A stretch of DNA of 52,487 nt from JAGTVB01 sp964624765. GTDB lineage: Bacteria > Pseudomonadota > Gammaproteobacteria > HK1. Made by a program: the position numbers and the translations under genes. Positions 16,360 through 25,291 of the stretch are shown one piece after another. How positions within the stretch are numbered: the first letter of the stretch is position 1; each line of letters begins with the position of its first letter. Location of the stretch: contig CAZUZO010000005.1 of assembly GCA_964624765.1 (NCBI GenBank), positions 1 through 52,487 on the forward strand. Direction: 5' to 3'. A model generated the notes under the pieces. The model saw nothing but the letters and a program-made list of their open reading frames with translations, did not search any database and was not told the origin of the DNA.

Positions 16360-17544
16360 ATGACCGAGGCATTGATGAATACCTATACCCGGCTACCGGT
16401 GACCTTTGAACGCGGTGAAGGCGCTTGGCTATGGGACACGTCAGGGCGGCGCTATCTTGATCTCATCTCAGGCATAGGGGTGTGTTGCCTAGGACATAAT
16501 CATCCTCGTATCACGCAGGCGATTTGTGATCAGGCCGGTCTCTTGGTGCATACGTCGAATCTGTATCACATCGAGAAGCAAGCGCAGCTTGGCAGCGACA
16601 TTGCCCATCGAGCGGGCATGGAACGAGTGTTCTTCTGCAATTCGGGGGCGGAGGCCAATGAGGCCGCCATCAAGATAGCGCGGAAGTTCGGACATGGGAA
16701 AGACGTGGATTCGCCCCACATTATCGTCGCTGAAAACGGTTTCCACGGCAGAACGCTCGCGACTTTGAGCGCGACGGCTAGCCGCAAAGTTCAAGCCGGG
16801 TTCGAGCCGCTGGTGAAAGGCTTTGTGAGGGTTCCCTACGATGACCTGGGGGCCATCGAACGCGTGGCGCGGAACAATCCCTATGTGGTGGCTATTTTGC
16901 TCGAGCCGATTCAAGGTGAAGGGGGAATCAACGTTCCGGGTGATGACTATCTGCCGGGCGTGCGAGCCATCTGCGAGGACCAGGACTGGTTGATGATGCT
17001 AGACGAGGTGCAAACAGGAGTCGGCCGTACCGGAGAGTGGTTCGCCTGGCAGCATCATGGCGTTTCCCCTGATGTGATGACCCTGGCTAAGGCACTGGGC
17101 AACGGTGTACCGATGGGAGCTTGTGTAGTGCAAGGTAGGGCTGCGAACCTCCTGTCTCCCGGTTCCCATGGGTCTACCTTCGGTGGTAACCCGCTTGCCT
17201 GCAGTGCGGCTTTGGCGGTGTTGCAAACCATCGAGGAAATGGGATTGAGGGCGCGGGCGAAGGAGCTAGGAGCGCGCTTGAGGGCGGCATTCAACGAGGC
17301 GTTGCAAGGCGTTCGGGAAGTCTTGAGTGTGCGAGGGAGAGGGCTCATGATCGGCATAGAGCTGGATCGCCCGTGCGGGGAACTGGTGCTCACGGCACTT
17401 GAACGCGGGTTGCTGATCAACGTGACGGCGGACAGGGTGATTCGCCTATTGCCACCGCTTGTCTTGGACGAGTCCGATGCGATGTCTGCCGCTCAGGCCA
17501 TCGGGGGTCTGATTCGCGAGTTTTACGGTTTCCGCGGGAATTGA
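16360..17544 (+). CDS. argD: Acetylornithine aminotransferase
   Basis: ArgD is a PLP enzyme of arginine (and often lysine) biosynthesis. The 394-residue protein shows GIGVCCLGHNHPRI, FCNSGAEANEAAIKIARK for phosphate binding, ENGFHGRTLATLSAT, LLEPIQGEGGI, the Asp in MLDEVQTGVGRTG, and the Schiff-base Lys in LAKALGNGVPMG. I chose the ATG at 16360 with AGGA 8 nt upstream; an earlier TTG gives an improbable leader. argF starts just downstream, so the two genes form an arg operon, transcribed divergently from asnO. Confidence 0.94.
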   Translation: MTEALMNTYTRLPVTFERGEGAWLWDTSGRRYLDLISGIGVCCLGHNHPRITQAICDQAGLLVHTSNLYHIEKQAQLGSDIAHRAGMERVFFCNSGAEANEAAIKIARKFGHGKDVDSPHIIVAENGFHGRTLATLSATASRKVQAGFEPLVKGFVRVPYDDLGAIERVARNNPYVVAILLEPIQGEGGINVPGDDYLPGVRAICEDQDWLMMLDEVQTGVGRTGEWFAWQHHGVSPDVMTLAKALGNGVPMGACVVQGRAANLLSPGSHGSTFGGNPLACSAALAVLQTIEEMGLRARAKELGARLRAAFNEALQGVREVLSVRGRGLMIGIELDRPCGELVLTALERGLLINVTADRVIRLLPPLVLDESDAMSAAQAIGGLIREFYGFRGN

Positions 17545-17609
17545 CGAATCATGGGCATGAAATCCCCAAGGGAACCTGGGGGCTCGAAACATGCGAGGCC
17601 TGTGCGCTC

Positions 17610-18545
17610 GTGACGATATCCAACTCGGCAACCAGAAGCGTACCTCCCCGCCATTTCCTGACGCTCCTAGATTTGGCGCCTTCGGAGCTGCGCGACCTTA
17701 TCCGGCGCGCCATCGAGTTAAAAGCATTGCATCAGAGGGGCTATGCTTACCAGCCCTTGAGAAATTGCGTGCTGGGTATGGTGTTCGAGAAGTCGTCGAC
17801 GCGCACGCGCGTTTCTTTTGAATCAGCCATGATCCAGATGGGAGGAGGCGCCATATTCTTGTCGCCGACGGATACGCAGCTGGGTAGGGGAGAGCCCGTC
17901 GAAGATACGGCCCGTGTGCTATCCCGAATGGTCGATGGCATCACCGTTCGTACGTTCGAGCAGGACAAACTAGAGCGCTTCGCCTCCTGGTCTTCTATTC
18001 CAGTGATCAACGCCTTGACAGACGCCCATCACCCCTGCCAACTGCTAGCGGACATTCAGACCTTTGTCGAGAAGCGAGGAGACCTCGCGGGTCGCACCGT
18101 AGCGTGGATAGGCGATGGCAACAATATGTGTCACTCGTATATCCACGCGGCGCGACAGCTCGAATTCAACCTACGCGTCGCCTGTCCAGCGGGCTACGAC
18201 CCCTGTCAAGAGGTGTTAGCAGAGGGGGGGGCGCGGGTGGTCGTCGTTCGTGATCCAGCCGAGGCTGTTCGGGGCGCCGACTTGGTGGCCACGGATGTAT
18301 GGATAAGTATGGGCCAAGAGGCAGAACGAGCCGAACGGCTGCGCAGGTTTACGGCTTACCAAGTGGATGTTCGGCTCATGTCCTTAGCGAACCCAGACGC
18401 CCTCTTCATGCACTGCTTGCCGGCTCACCGCGGCGAAGAAGTGAGCGTTGAGGTCATCGAAGGTCCACAGAGTGTGGTATGGGACGAGGCTGAGAACCGC
18501 CTGCACGCTCAGAAGTCGTTACTCGAGTTTCTGCTCGCCCGGTGA
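17610..18545 (+). CDS. argF: Ornithine carbamoyltransferase
   Basis: ArgF makes citrulline from ornithine and carbamoyl phosphate. Diagnostic motifs are SSTRTRVSFE (carbamoyl-phosphate site), DAHHPCQLLAD (HPCQ), WIGDGNNMCHSYI, and the ornithine loop MHCLPAHRGEEV. From the GTG at 17610 the protein has 311 residues and begins shortly before PRHFLTLLDLAP, where homologues start; the frame is open back to 17541, overlapping argD, but that leader is not conserved in type. It follows argD closely and is probably co-transcribed. The 585 bp after it contain no recognisable gene. Confidence 0.94.
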   Translation: MTISNSATRSVPPRHFLTLLDLAPSELRDLIRRAIELKALHQRGYAYQPLRNCVLGMVFEKSSTRTRVSFESAMIQMGGGAIFLSPTDTQLGRGEPVEDTARVLSRMVDGITVRTFEQDKLERFASWSSIPVINALTDAHHPCQLLADIQTFVEKRGDLAGRTVAWIGDGNNMCHSYIHAARQLEFNLRVACPAGYDPCQEVLAEGGARVVVVRDPAEAVRGADLVATDVWISMGQEAERAERLRRFTAYQVDVRLMSLANPDALFMHCLPAHRGEEVSVEVIEGPQSVVWDEAENRLHAQKSLLEFLLAR

Positions 18546-19130
18546 TCCGGCGTCGCGGCGACTCCCTTGGGATGGCTGCTTGTCTATCGTCATGGCCTCG
18601 CGGCGCCTTCACTCCCGCCGCACAACTGGCGTCGATTCTCGACCGACGCCACCGCTCACGCTGGCGGACGACCAAACTGGTGGTCGAGCTACCGCTCTGC
18701 CGGCCACGCGATTGCTCCTGACCCAGCACCTTCCCGGCAACATCTTGAGTTGCCCCCTCTAGCGGCAGTTCAGCGAAACGTGGCAGATAGGGTCGGGACA
18801 ATAAGTCGGTGCGCCAAAAGCGTTGCTGGCTCTTCGACTGGCTTGCCTTCATCTATGAGGTAATGTCAGACCTCCTGAAGTCGCGGATTATCGATGACCC
18901 CAAAATTAGGCATATCGTACGTAGTGGAGCGGCATAGAGGCGCATCTAGGGCTCATGCCAAATCCTAGACAATGCTCTATGTCATTGATTCTCCGTTCTG
19001 AGATCAGGAAGTCTGAATGTCGAGCACATCGGATGCCCAGAGCGTAGCGCGCGGGCAAACATCGGTTGGGGCCTTCCTTGGCGACATCTTCGACAGTCAT
19101 CTTCCAAGACCTGAGAGAGGTAAGTAGGTT
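18546..19130. other. 585-bp stretch between argF and surE
   Basis: Open frames on both strands here are short and have no recognisable features. I see no tRNA, no copy of repeat families A to C and no clear terminator. The last bases hold the surE ribosome site GAGAGAGGTAAG. The size and composition suggest decayed sequence, but I cannot name a parent gene. Confidence 0.4.
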
Positions 19131-19886
19131 TTGCAAATATTGCTGAGCAACGACGATGGTTATCGGGCCCCTGGGCTTGCCCTATTGGCCGGTGAGCTTG
19201 CATCGCTTGGCGAAGTGATGGTGGTGGCGCCGGATCGGGACCGCAGCGGGGCAAGCAATTCATTGACGCTGGATTACCCCATTCGGGTCCAGCAGGCGGA
19301 AAATGGATTCTACTATGTGGATGGGACGCCGACCGATTGTGTACATCTCGCACTAACGGGCTTGCTCGAGTCGGATCCCGACATCGTGATCTCAGGCATC
19401 AACGCGGGAGCCAACCTCGGTGACGATGTGCTCTATTCCGGCACCGTGGCGGCTGCTATGGAGGGGCGTTTCCTGGGTTTGCCAGCGATGGCGGTCTCCC
19501 TGGCCGGCGAACAGATGGCTTATTATGAGACGGCAGCACGGGTGGTCACGCTATTATTGGAAGGGGTGGCGCAAAGTCACATCCCGGCGAACACCATTTT
19601 GAATATCAATGTTCCTGACCTGGCATGGCCGGACCTTCAGGGGTTAGCTGTGACGCGGCTTGGGCATCGACATAAGGCCGAGGCGGTAGTCTGCGACAAG
19701 GATCCCCGCGGTCGGCCGATCTACTGGGTTGGGCCATCGGGTCCGGAACAGGATGCGGGCCCCGGGACCGACTTTTTCGCTATCAGGCAGGGGTACGTGT
19801 CGATTACACCGATGCACGTCGACCTAACGCGGTATTCTGCACTCCAAGGAATGAGGGAATGGATAAGCGGGTTGACGATGAAATAA
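19131..19886 (+). CDS. surE: 5'/3'-nucleotidase SurE
   Basis: SurE is a metal-dependent nucleoside monophosphatase active in stationary phase. The 251-residue protein begins with the signature LLSNDDGYRAPGL (metal ligands Asp8 and Asp9) and has APDRDRSGASNSLT, GTPTDCVHLA, SGINAGANLGDDVLYSGTVAAAMEG, and NINVPD. The start is TTG at 19131 after GAGAGAGG; it gives the exact N-terminus of homologues. It heads the conserved surE-pcm-nlpD-rpoS cluster. Confidence 0.96.
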   Translation: MQILLSNDDGYRAPGLALLAGELASLGEVMVVAPDRDRSGASNSLTLDYPIRVQQAENGFYYVDGTPTDCVHLALTGLLESDPDIVISGINAGANLGDDVLYSGTVAAAMEGRFLGLPAMAVSLAGEQMAYYETAARVVTLLLEGVAQSHIPANTILNINVPDLAWPDLQGLAVTRLGHRHKAEAVVCDKDPRGRPIYWVGPSGPEQDAGPGTDFFAIRQGYVSITPMHVDLTRYSALQGMREWISGLTMK

Positions 19887-19909
19887 GTCTTTCGTTGCGG
19901 GGCAGAGGC

Positions 19910-20542
19910 ATGACCTCACAGCGGACTCGGAACCGCCTCGTGTCTCGCTTGCGCGCTCAGGGCATCAAGAATATGGCTGTCCTTGACGTTATGCGAAGAG
20001 TTCCCAGACACATTTTCGTAGATGAGGCACTGGCGAGCCGAGCCTATGAGGAAATGGCATTACCGATAGGTCACAGGCAGACGATCTCGCAACCTTTCAT
20101 CGTGGCGAGGATGACAGAATACCTGATGCAAGAGTCGCGGTTGAATAGCGTGTTGGAGGTGGGAACCGGGTCGGGTTATCAGACGGCGATTCTGGCGCAA
20201 CTAGTCGATCGCGTGTTCAGTGTAGAGCGTATTGCGGCGTTACTCGATCGCGCCCGTGTGCGTTTGCAGACTCTAGAGCTCGCCAACGTTCGGACGCGGC
20301 ATGCCGATGGGCGGGCTGGCTGGGTCGAGCATGCACCCTATGATGGGATCTTGGTCGCTGCCGCGCCCCTCGAGGTGCCGGCGGCGTTGCTAGAACAGCT
20401 AGCGGTCGGTGGGCGCCTGGTGATTCCACTAGGCCGAGGGCCAAGGCAGCGATTATCGGTGATCACGCGCGGGGCGGCAGGGTATGAAGAAGAGCGGGTC
20501 GACTATGTTCGTTTCGTTCCCATGCTAGGAGGCATGGGGTGA
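19910..20542 (+). CDS. pcm: Protein-L-isoaspartate O-methyltransferase
   Basis: Pcm methylates isoaspartyl residues so that aged proteins can be repaired. The 210-residue protein has VLEVGTGSGYQTAILA (motif I, SAM binding), the Pcm-specific PIGHRQTISQPFIVARM, and DGILVAAAPLEVPAALLEQL. I chose the ATG at 19910 because MTSQRTRNRLVSRLRAQGI aligns well with family N-termini; an ATG at 19859 in the same frame would overlap surE by 28 nt. It lies between surE and nlpD in the standard order. Confidence 0.94.
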   Translation: MTSQRTRNRLVSRLRAQGIKNMAVLDVMRRVPRHIFVDEALASRAYEEMALPIGHRQTISQPFIVARMTEYLMQESRLNSVLEVGTGSGYQTAILAQLVDRVFSVERIAALLDRARVRLQTLELANVRTRHADGRAGWVEHAPYDGILVAAAPLEVPAALLEQLAVGGRLVIPLGRGPRQRLSVITRGAAGYEEERVDYVRFVPMLGGMG

Positions 20543-20548
20543 GGGTCC

Positions 20549-21400
20549 GTGCAAGCACGCCTTTCTCGTGCAGGTAAGGTCGTCTTTCTACTGGTTGGCG
20601 CATGCCTGAGTGGATGCGGCAGTTCAGGTATTAAGGCGCCCGTTGCGCATGATTCCAGGCATCACGCAGAGCGAGCCGCCTATCACACGGTGCGCAAAGG
20701 CGAGACGCTCTCCGGCATTGCCTGGCGTCACGCACTGGACTATCGGCAGGTGGCGGCTTGGAATGGCGTTCGGGCGCCTTACACCATCTTTCCTGGACAG
20801 CGTTTGCGGCTGATTCCTCCTGCCACCCCACACCAGACATCTCAGACGGCGCCTCGGACGGTGCAACGGCCGGTCCTCCCGTCGCCAAGCAACCGGGCGT
20901 CCTCGATGCCCCAAGAGTCATCTGTCTCTCGATCGGACAAGCGGCAAGAGAAGGAGGTGGGGTCGAGCGAGGAGGTGCTGAGATGGCGGTGGCCAGCCGA
21001 AGCTAGCGTGGTGAACGGCTACGATAACGCCGACAGAAAAGGCATCGATATTGGCGGCAAGCTGGGCCAACCGATATACGCTGCTGCGGACGGCTATGTG
21101 GTCTACAGTGGAAGTGGACTTAGGGGGTATGGGAAGCTTATCATCATTAAGCACAACAACCGCTTTCTGAGTGCTTATGCTCATAATAATAATCTATTGG
21201 TAGCGGAGGGTGATCGCGTCATAGGCGGTCAGCGCATAGCAGAAATGGGGCAGGGGCGAGGTGGCCAAGCCATGCTGTACTTCGAGATTCGAAGGGATGG
21301 ACGTCCGGTAGACCCCATGCGCTATTTGCCTAGAGTCAGCCTTAAGGAGGAAAGCCATGTCGAGCGAATACGAGATGGCTGGGGATGGGGTCGAGCTTGA
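20549..21400 (+). CDS. nlpD: Lipoprotein NlpD (amidase activator)
   Basis: The 283-residue lipoprotein has a signal peptide ending at CLSGC, a LysM domain at about 47-88 (HTVRKGETLSGIAWRH to PGQRLRLIP), a Pro/Ser-rich linker, and a C-terminal LytM/M23 domain (GIDIGGKLGQPIYAAADGYVVYSG, GYGKLIIIKH, AYAHN). The second catalytic His of active M23 enzymes is replaced (LYFEIR where active enzymes have LHFEI), as in NlpD/EnvC activators that stimulate amidases at division. It starts with GTG. The rpoS start and its ribosome site lie inside its 3' end. Confidence 0.93.
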   Translation: MQARLSRAGKVVFLLVGACLSGCGSSGIKAPVAHDSRHHAERAAYHTVRKGETLSGIAWRHALDYRQVAAWNGVRAPYTIFPGQRLRLIPPATPHQTSQTAPRTVQRPVLPSPSNRASSMPQESSVSRSDKRQEKEVGSSEEVLRWRWPAEASVVNGYDNADRKGIDIGGKLGQPIYAAADGYVVYSGSGLRGYGKLIIIKHNNRFLSAYAHNNNLLVAEGDRVIGGQRIAEMGQGRGGQAMLYFEIRRDGRPVDPMRYLPRVSLKEESHVERIRDGWGWGRA

Positions 21401-22361
21401 ATGGAGTGCAGAACATTACCCTAGCCTAGAGACCGAAATCGGAGGCTTCGAATCCCTTGGTGAGGAGGATGCCCCATGTCTTGACCAAGAGGAGGAGCCG
21501 CTTCCCGTCGCGAAGGACACCCACCAAAAGGGGCTAGATGCCGCCCGTCTGTACCTCAGCGAGATCGGGGTCTCCCCGCTGTTGAGCGCTAGCGAAGAAA
21601 TCGACTGCGCGCGTCGGGCGCGACATCATGACCAGGAAGCCCGGCAAAGAATGATCGAGAGCAATCTGCGGCTGGTGGTCAAGATCGCTCGAAGATACAT
21701 GAATAGGGGGTTGGCTTTACTGGACTTGATAGAGGAGGGCAATCTCGGGCTCATCCGGGCGGTGGAGAAATTCGATCCGGAACGCGGATTTCGATTTTCT
21801 ACCTATGCCACGTGGTGGATACGCCAGTCCATCGAGCGTGCACTGATGAATCAGACACGCACCATTCGACTTCCGATACACGTGATTAAAGACATCAACT
21901 TGTGCCTGCGTACGGCAAGACACCTCACGCAGCTTCTAGATCGAGAGCCCAGTCCCGAAGATGTCGCCAACACGTTGCACCGATCGGCTGACGAGGTCAG
22001 ACGTGTGATGGCGTTGCATCAAGTGCTCGGATCGGTGGATGTGCCATTTAATGTGGAAAGCGAGCGCTCATTGCTCGACTCGTTATCTGACGAGCGCACC
22101 TCGGATCCGACTGTGATTTTGCAGGACACCGACGTGCAAACTCGCATCGACTTGTGGCTTTCGAAGTTGAATGAGAAGCAGCGCCTCGTGGTCGAGGGAC
22201 GGTTTGGCCTGCGCGGACGTGACATCGCCACCTTAGAAGAGGTGGGACAGGAGCTCGGGGTGACCCGGGAGCGAGTTAGGCAGATTCAGATGGAGGCGCT
22301 TCGGCGGTTACGTCAGATGATGGAACGCGAAGGATTCAGCGCCGAGGAGATGCGCGGGTAG
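21357..22361 (+). CDS. rpoS: RNA polymerase sigma factor RpoS
   Basis: The 334-residue protein is a group 2 sigma-70 factor. Region 1.2 is DAARLYLSEIGVSPLLS, region 2 is ESNLRLVVKIARRYMNRGL to FRFSTYATWWIRQSIERALMNQTRTIRLPIHV, region 4 ends with VTRERVRQIQMEALRRLRQMM. The HVIKDIN stretch and the position right after nlpD identify RpoS, the general stress and stationary-phase sigma factor. It overlaps nlpD by 44 nt, and AAGGAGG sits just before its ATG within nlpD, so translation can start independently; as in relatives, an extra promoter inside nlpD is likely. Confidence 0.96.
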   Translation: MSSEYEMAGDGVELEWSAEHYPSLETEIGGFESLGEEDAPCLDQEEEPLPVAKDTHQKGLDAARLYLSEIGVSPLLSASEEIDCARRARHHDQEARQRMIESNLRLVVKIARRYMNRGLALLDLIEEGNLGLIRAVEKFDPERGFRFSTYATWWIRQSIERALMNQTRTIRLPIHVIKDINLCLRTARHLTQLLDREPSPEDVANTLHRSADEVRRVMALHQVLGSVDVPFNVESERSLLDSLSDERTSDPTVILQDTDVQTRIDLWLSKLNEKQRLVVEGRFGLRGRDIATLEEVGQELGVTRERVRQIQMEALRRLRQMMEREGFSAEEMRG

Positions 22362-22401
22362 TTCGGTTGGCATGCCCTAGACCATCGTTCCAGGGCCGAT
22401 T

Positions 22402-22788
22402 CTACGCCGATCCACTGTTGGTCAAGATGAGGGCGGCGGCCACGGTGCGACCTTCCGCCACCAATATATTGTAGGTGCGGCAGGCCGCGGCAGTGGTCAT
22501 GATCTCCACTCCGATCGGCATCTGCGCCAAGATTTGTAGCACGCCCAACGAGGGAATGTGTTGTCTCTGACCGCTTCCGAGCAATAGGATCTCAGGGCTT
22601 AAGTCGAGCAGGGACAAGAGATGTTCCCCTCTGAGTTCGGTCCATGAGTTCGGCGGCCAGTGCAGTTGGAGTGTGTCCGGCGTTACCACCAGGCTGCGCG
22701 TGGCCTTTTGGTCATTGATGCAAACATAATCCAGGCCGTAGGCGGTAATGCGGTTCTTTCCGAAGACGCTGTCTGAATGCAACTTCAT
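22402..22788 (-). CDS. Mth938-like domain protein (DUF498)
   Basis: The 128-residue protein has the Mth938/NDUFAF3 fold signatures: ITAYGLDYVCIN, LVVTPDTLQLHWPP, PEILLLGSGQRQHIP and GVEIMTTAAACRTYNILVAEGRTVAAALI. Human NDUFAF3 helps respiratory complex I assembly; the bacterial proteins are uncharacterised. It is convergent with rpoS across a 40-bp gap and is followed upstream by a worn family B repeat. The ATG at 22788 gives the normal length. Confidence 0.85.
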   Translation of the reverse strand: MKLHSDSVFGKNRITAYGLDYVCINDQKATRSLVVTPDTLQLHWPPNSWTELRGEHLLSLLDLSPEILLLGSGQRQHIPSLGVLQILAQMPIGVEIMTTAAACRTYNILVAEGRTVAAALILTNSGSA

Positions 22789-22868
22789 AAAGCAGGTTCT
22801 GCGGTTTAGGGTCTTTGGCTTTCCGGTTAATGATAGTGTGATTCATCCGTACCCAGGCGTGCAAGCGA

Positions 22869-22995
22869 GAGGTTGTGAAAGAATCGTCGCGAGCGGCCCG
22901 AGAGCCAGGCGGACGGGGGCGCAGCGACGAGACATATTTAGATAGATAGGCAAGGAGCGGCAGCACCCAACGCCGTTATTTTGTTGTGGGGCGGG
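22869..22995 (+). repeat. Worn family B element
   Basis: The left end GAGGTTGTGAAAGAATCG and the interior (GTCGCGAGCGGCCCGAGAGCCAGGCGGAC, split here only to name the core GCGGCCCGAGAGCCAGG) match family B. The right third is diverged and lacks the closing CACAACCTC; it runs into the end of the ABC permease gene, whose stop codon is at 22996-22998. Confidence 0.7.
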
Positions 22996-23829
22996 TTAGA
23001 GGGCTGAGCCGGTGGACTGCGGCCGGATGGCTTGCCCCAGCCTGCTGTGATAGACGGCTTTGGTCGGTAGGAGGCTGATTAGCAACACGGCAACGAGCAC
23101 CGGCCCGAAAGGCTGATCCAGCAGCAGGGCCGATGCAAATGCAGCGAGGTATGAAAGGATCCCGATACCGACGCTCAGCCATAGGCAATGGCGCCAATTT
23201 CGCGCGAACCGAAACGCTATCCACGGCGGCACGAAAACCAGAGCGAAAGCGCCCATCAGTCCGAGCGTGCTGGTGCCAACGGCCATGCCCAACGCGACGA
23301 TAACATCGAAACTCAGGTGCCAGCGCCACGGGCGCATCGCGTTCAAGGCTTCGTGCCCCGGAAACAGGCGGGCGTGGATCAGCCTGGGCATGGTCCAGGG
23401 CAGGGATCCGATGGCCACTAGACATAGTGCTAGGGATGCGGCCAGGTGAACCCAGCTGGAGAAATAAAGCTGTCCCTCCACGAGGGCATGGCCCATCACA
23501 CTACCCAAAGCGGTATTGGCTGCGACCAATAATGTTGTAGCCCAACCCAGCAGTATCATCACGGCGTAAACCGTGTTTCCCCGAAAGTGGCCAACATTCT
23601 TGATGATACTACCGGCGACGGAGCCCAAAGGGGCCCCGAGTACGGTTGGAATCCCCGCCGCCAGACCAACCAGTGCGCTGGCACCCGCTAGATGAGCCAG
23701 TCCCAAGGCGGCGAGCCACTCGTCTCTCAGGCGCAGCAGAACACCTAGCAGAGGTAGCACCAAGGCGACCATTAGGCCCGCTGCAAACGGTAGGCGAAAC
23801 AGCGGGTCCAGAAGCACGTCGCCACTCAC
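22996..23829 (-). CDS. znuB: Zinc-type metal ABC transporter, permease
   Basis: The 277-residue protein is a hydrophobic permease of the ABC-3 (ZnuB/TroC) family, with about eight membrane helices; ALGLAHLAGASALVGLAAG and STLGLMGAFALVFVPPWIA fit the conserved segments. It would form the channel for zinc (or manganese) uptake in the inner membrane. The GTG start overlaps the ATPase stop (GTGA), so the two are translationally coupled. It is the last gene of the five-gene cluster that runs leftward from 27205. Confidence 0.85.
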   Translation of the reverse strand: MSGDVLLDPLFRLPFAAGLMVALVLPLLGVLLRLRDEWLAALGLAHLAGASALVGLAAGIPTVLGAPLGSVAGSIIKNVGHFRGNTVYAVMILLGWATTLLVAANTALGSVMGHALVEGQLYFSSWVHLAASLALCLVAIGSLPWTMPRLIHARLFPGHEALNAMRPWRWHLSFDVIVALGMAVGTSTLGLMGAFALVFVPPWIAFRFARNWRHCLWLSVGIGILSYLAAFASALLLDQPFGPVLVAVLLISLLPTKAVYHSRLGQAIRPQSTGSAL

Positions 23830-24392
23830 CCGCTTATTTCCAATACCCGATGGCAGGCCGCCTCCATAAAAGCCCGTTCGTGGCTGACCAGCAGCACCGC
23901 GCGTCGCCCCTGCTGGGTCCGCAGGATTTCCGCCAGGATCGCCTCACTGTCGGGGTCCAGGTTATTGGTCGGCTCGTCCAGGAGGACCAATTCAGCTGCA
24001 CTACCGAGGATTGCCCACACCGCTACGAGTTGAAATTGCCCACCACTTAGCGTGTCCAGGCGCCAGTCCAGGCAATCGACGAGGTTTGCAGGGGGTGGTA
24101 TGTGCTGCGCTTGGGCGTAGCGCAGGTACTCCCAGCCACTGAAAGGCATCTCGGGCAGGCGCACGGGCTGCTGAAGCTGCCAGCCCAAAGCGAGCCCCGG
24201 TCTTCGATTCAGTCGTCCACTGAAAACCCGTGCCGCTTTGGCGATGGCCTTCAGTAAGGTCGACTTGCCCGAACCATTCGGACCCCATAATCCGACCACC
24301 TCGCCGGCATCGATGGTAAAGGACAGCGGACCGACCACCGGGGCGCTGTAGCCTGCCACCAAATCGGTGGCGCGCAGTAGCGGCTCGACCAT
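23826..24392 (-). CDS. znuC: Zinc-type metal ABC transporter, ATPase
   Basis: The ATPase has Walker A (GPNGSGKST), a Q-loop region LQQPVRLPEMP, the signature LSGGQ, Walker B (LVLLDEPTNNLD) and the switch His in LVSHE. With the ATG at 24392 (TGATG overlap with the binding-protein gene) it has 188 residues, clearly shorter than typical ZnuC (about 250), the loss lying mainly in the helical region and C-terminus; every catalytic motif remains. An open frame extends 35 codons further upstream but lies inside the binding-protein gene. It is coupled to both neighbours. Confidence 0.86.
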   Translation of the reverse strand: MVEPLLRATDLVAGYSAPVVGPLSFTIDAGEVVGLWGPNGSGKSTLLKAIAKAARVFSGRLNRRPGLALGWQLQQPVRLPEMPFSGWEYLRYAQAQHIPPPANLVDCLDWRLDTLSGGQFQLVAVWAILGSAAELVLLDEPTNNLDPDSEAILAEILRTQQGRRAVLLVSHERAFMEAACHRVLEISG

Positions 24393-25279
24393 CAACGGCC
24401 TTTGGCCAGCGCCTCGACCCAGGTGTCGATGTGCTCCAGGTAACCATCCCCGTCGGCACCGAGCGGCGGTTCTAAAGGCAATCGCACCATCGGCCAACCG
24501 AGCGCCTCGGCTAGGGCTGCGGGTGCCCTTTCTGGCTGGTAGACGGTGAACAGGACGACGCCCTTCTGCCCGCTAAGGCCGTCGATCAGCTCTTTGATGT
24601 GGCTTGCGGTCGGGGGCACTCCGGCTACCGGCTCCAGTGTGCCCAGTGGTGTCACGCCGAAGCGGTCGAGCAAATAAGTAACATCCTTGTGAAAGGATAC
24701 CGCCCCCTGAACGCTGCCGGTGCGATTTTGCCAACCCGCCAACCTCTGATCGACTTTGGTTTCAAAGGCCCCGGCGCGGCGGCGGTAATCGGCGGCATTG
24801 GCGGGATCGAGCTCAGCCAGACGCTCGGCCAACGCCTTGCCGACCTCTGCCATGCGCACGGGGTCCATGTTGATGTGTGGGTTGCCCATCGGATGCACAT
24901 CGCCCAAGGCTCGGTCCGCTGGAGTTCCGACATCCAGCCGATCCACGTGCGCGGCAGCCTCGAAGTAGCCGGGCTGGCCCGGCAGGATCTTCGGGTTGGC
25001 CGCCTGCTGGATGGCGACGGGAAGCCAGCCCACCTCCAGCTCGGCCCCCAGGGCCACGACCAAGTCAGCACTGCGCAGGGCACGCATCATACTCGGTCGT
25101 GCCTGCAGGTAGTGCAGATCCCGGTCGGGAGGCGCAAGGATTTCCAACTTGGCGTGCTCGGCAGCAATTTCGCGTACTAACATGCCGGTGCTGGAACTGG
25201 TGGCGACGATATCGAGGGTTGCCTGTGCCAGTGCCGGCCAGAACAGTGCAAGGATAAGAAGCCTCCTGATGATACCCAT
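24392..25279 (-). CDS. znuA: Zinc-type metal ABC transporter, periplasmic binding protein
   Basis: The 295-residue protein has a signal peptide (LLILALFWPALAQA) and the cluster A-I metal-binding fold. Likely metal ligands include His56 in DRDLHYLQARPSMM, the His of HPMGNPHINMDP, and SFHKDVTYLLDRFG. The long His-rich loop of classical ZnuA is missing, as in AztC-like zinc proteins; a His-rich segment occurs instead in the neighbouring outer-membrane protein. Specificity for zinc rather than manganese is inferred from the neighbourhood and the Zur-like site. Confidence 0.83.
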   Translation of the reverse strand: MGIIRRLLILALFWPALAQATLDIVATSSSTGMLVREIAAEHAKLEILAPPDRDLHYLQARPSMMRALRSADLVVALGAELEVGWLPVAIQQAANPKILPGQPGYFEAAAHVDRLDVGTPADRALGDVHPMGNPHINMDPVRMAEVGKALAERLAELDPANAADYRRRAGAFETKVDQRLAGWQNRTGSVQGAVSFHKDVTYLLDRFGVTPLGTLEPVAGVPPTASHIKELIDGLSGQKGVVLFTVYQPERAPAALAEALGWPMVRLPLEPPLGADGDGYLEHIDTWVEALAKGR

Positions 25280-25291
25280 GGTTCTGCCCCC

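Noticed and set aside
18454..18852. Minus-strand open frame after argF as a transposase remnant
   Set aside because: Arg- and Ser-rich, no DDE or zinc-finger pattern, overlaps argF; nothing supports a protein.
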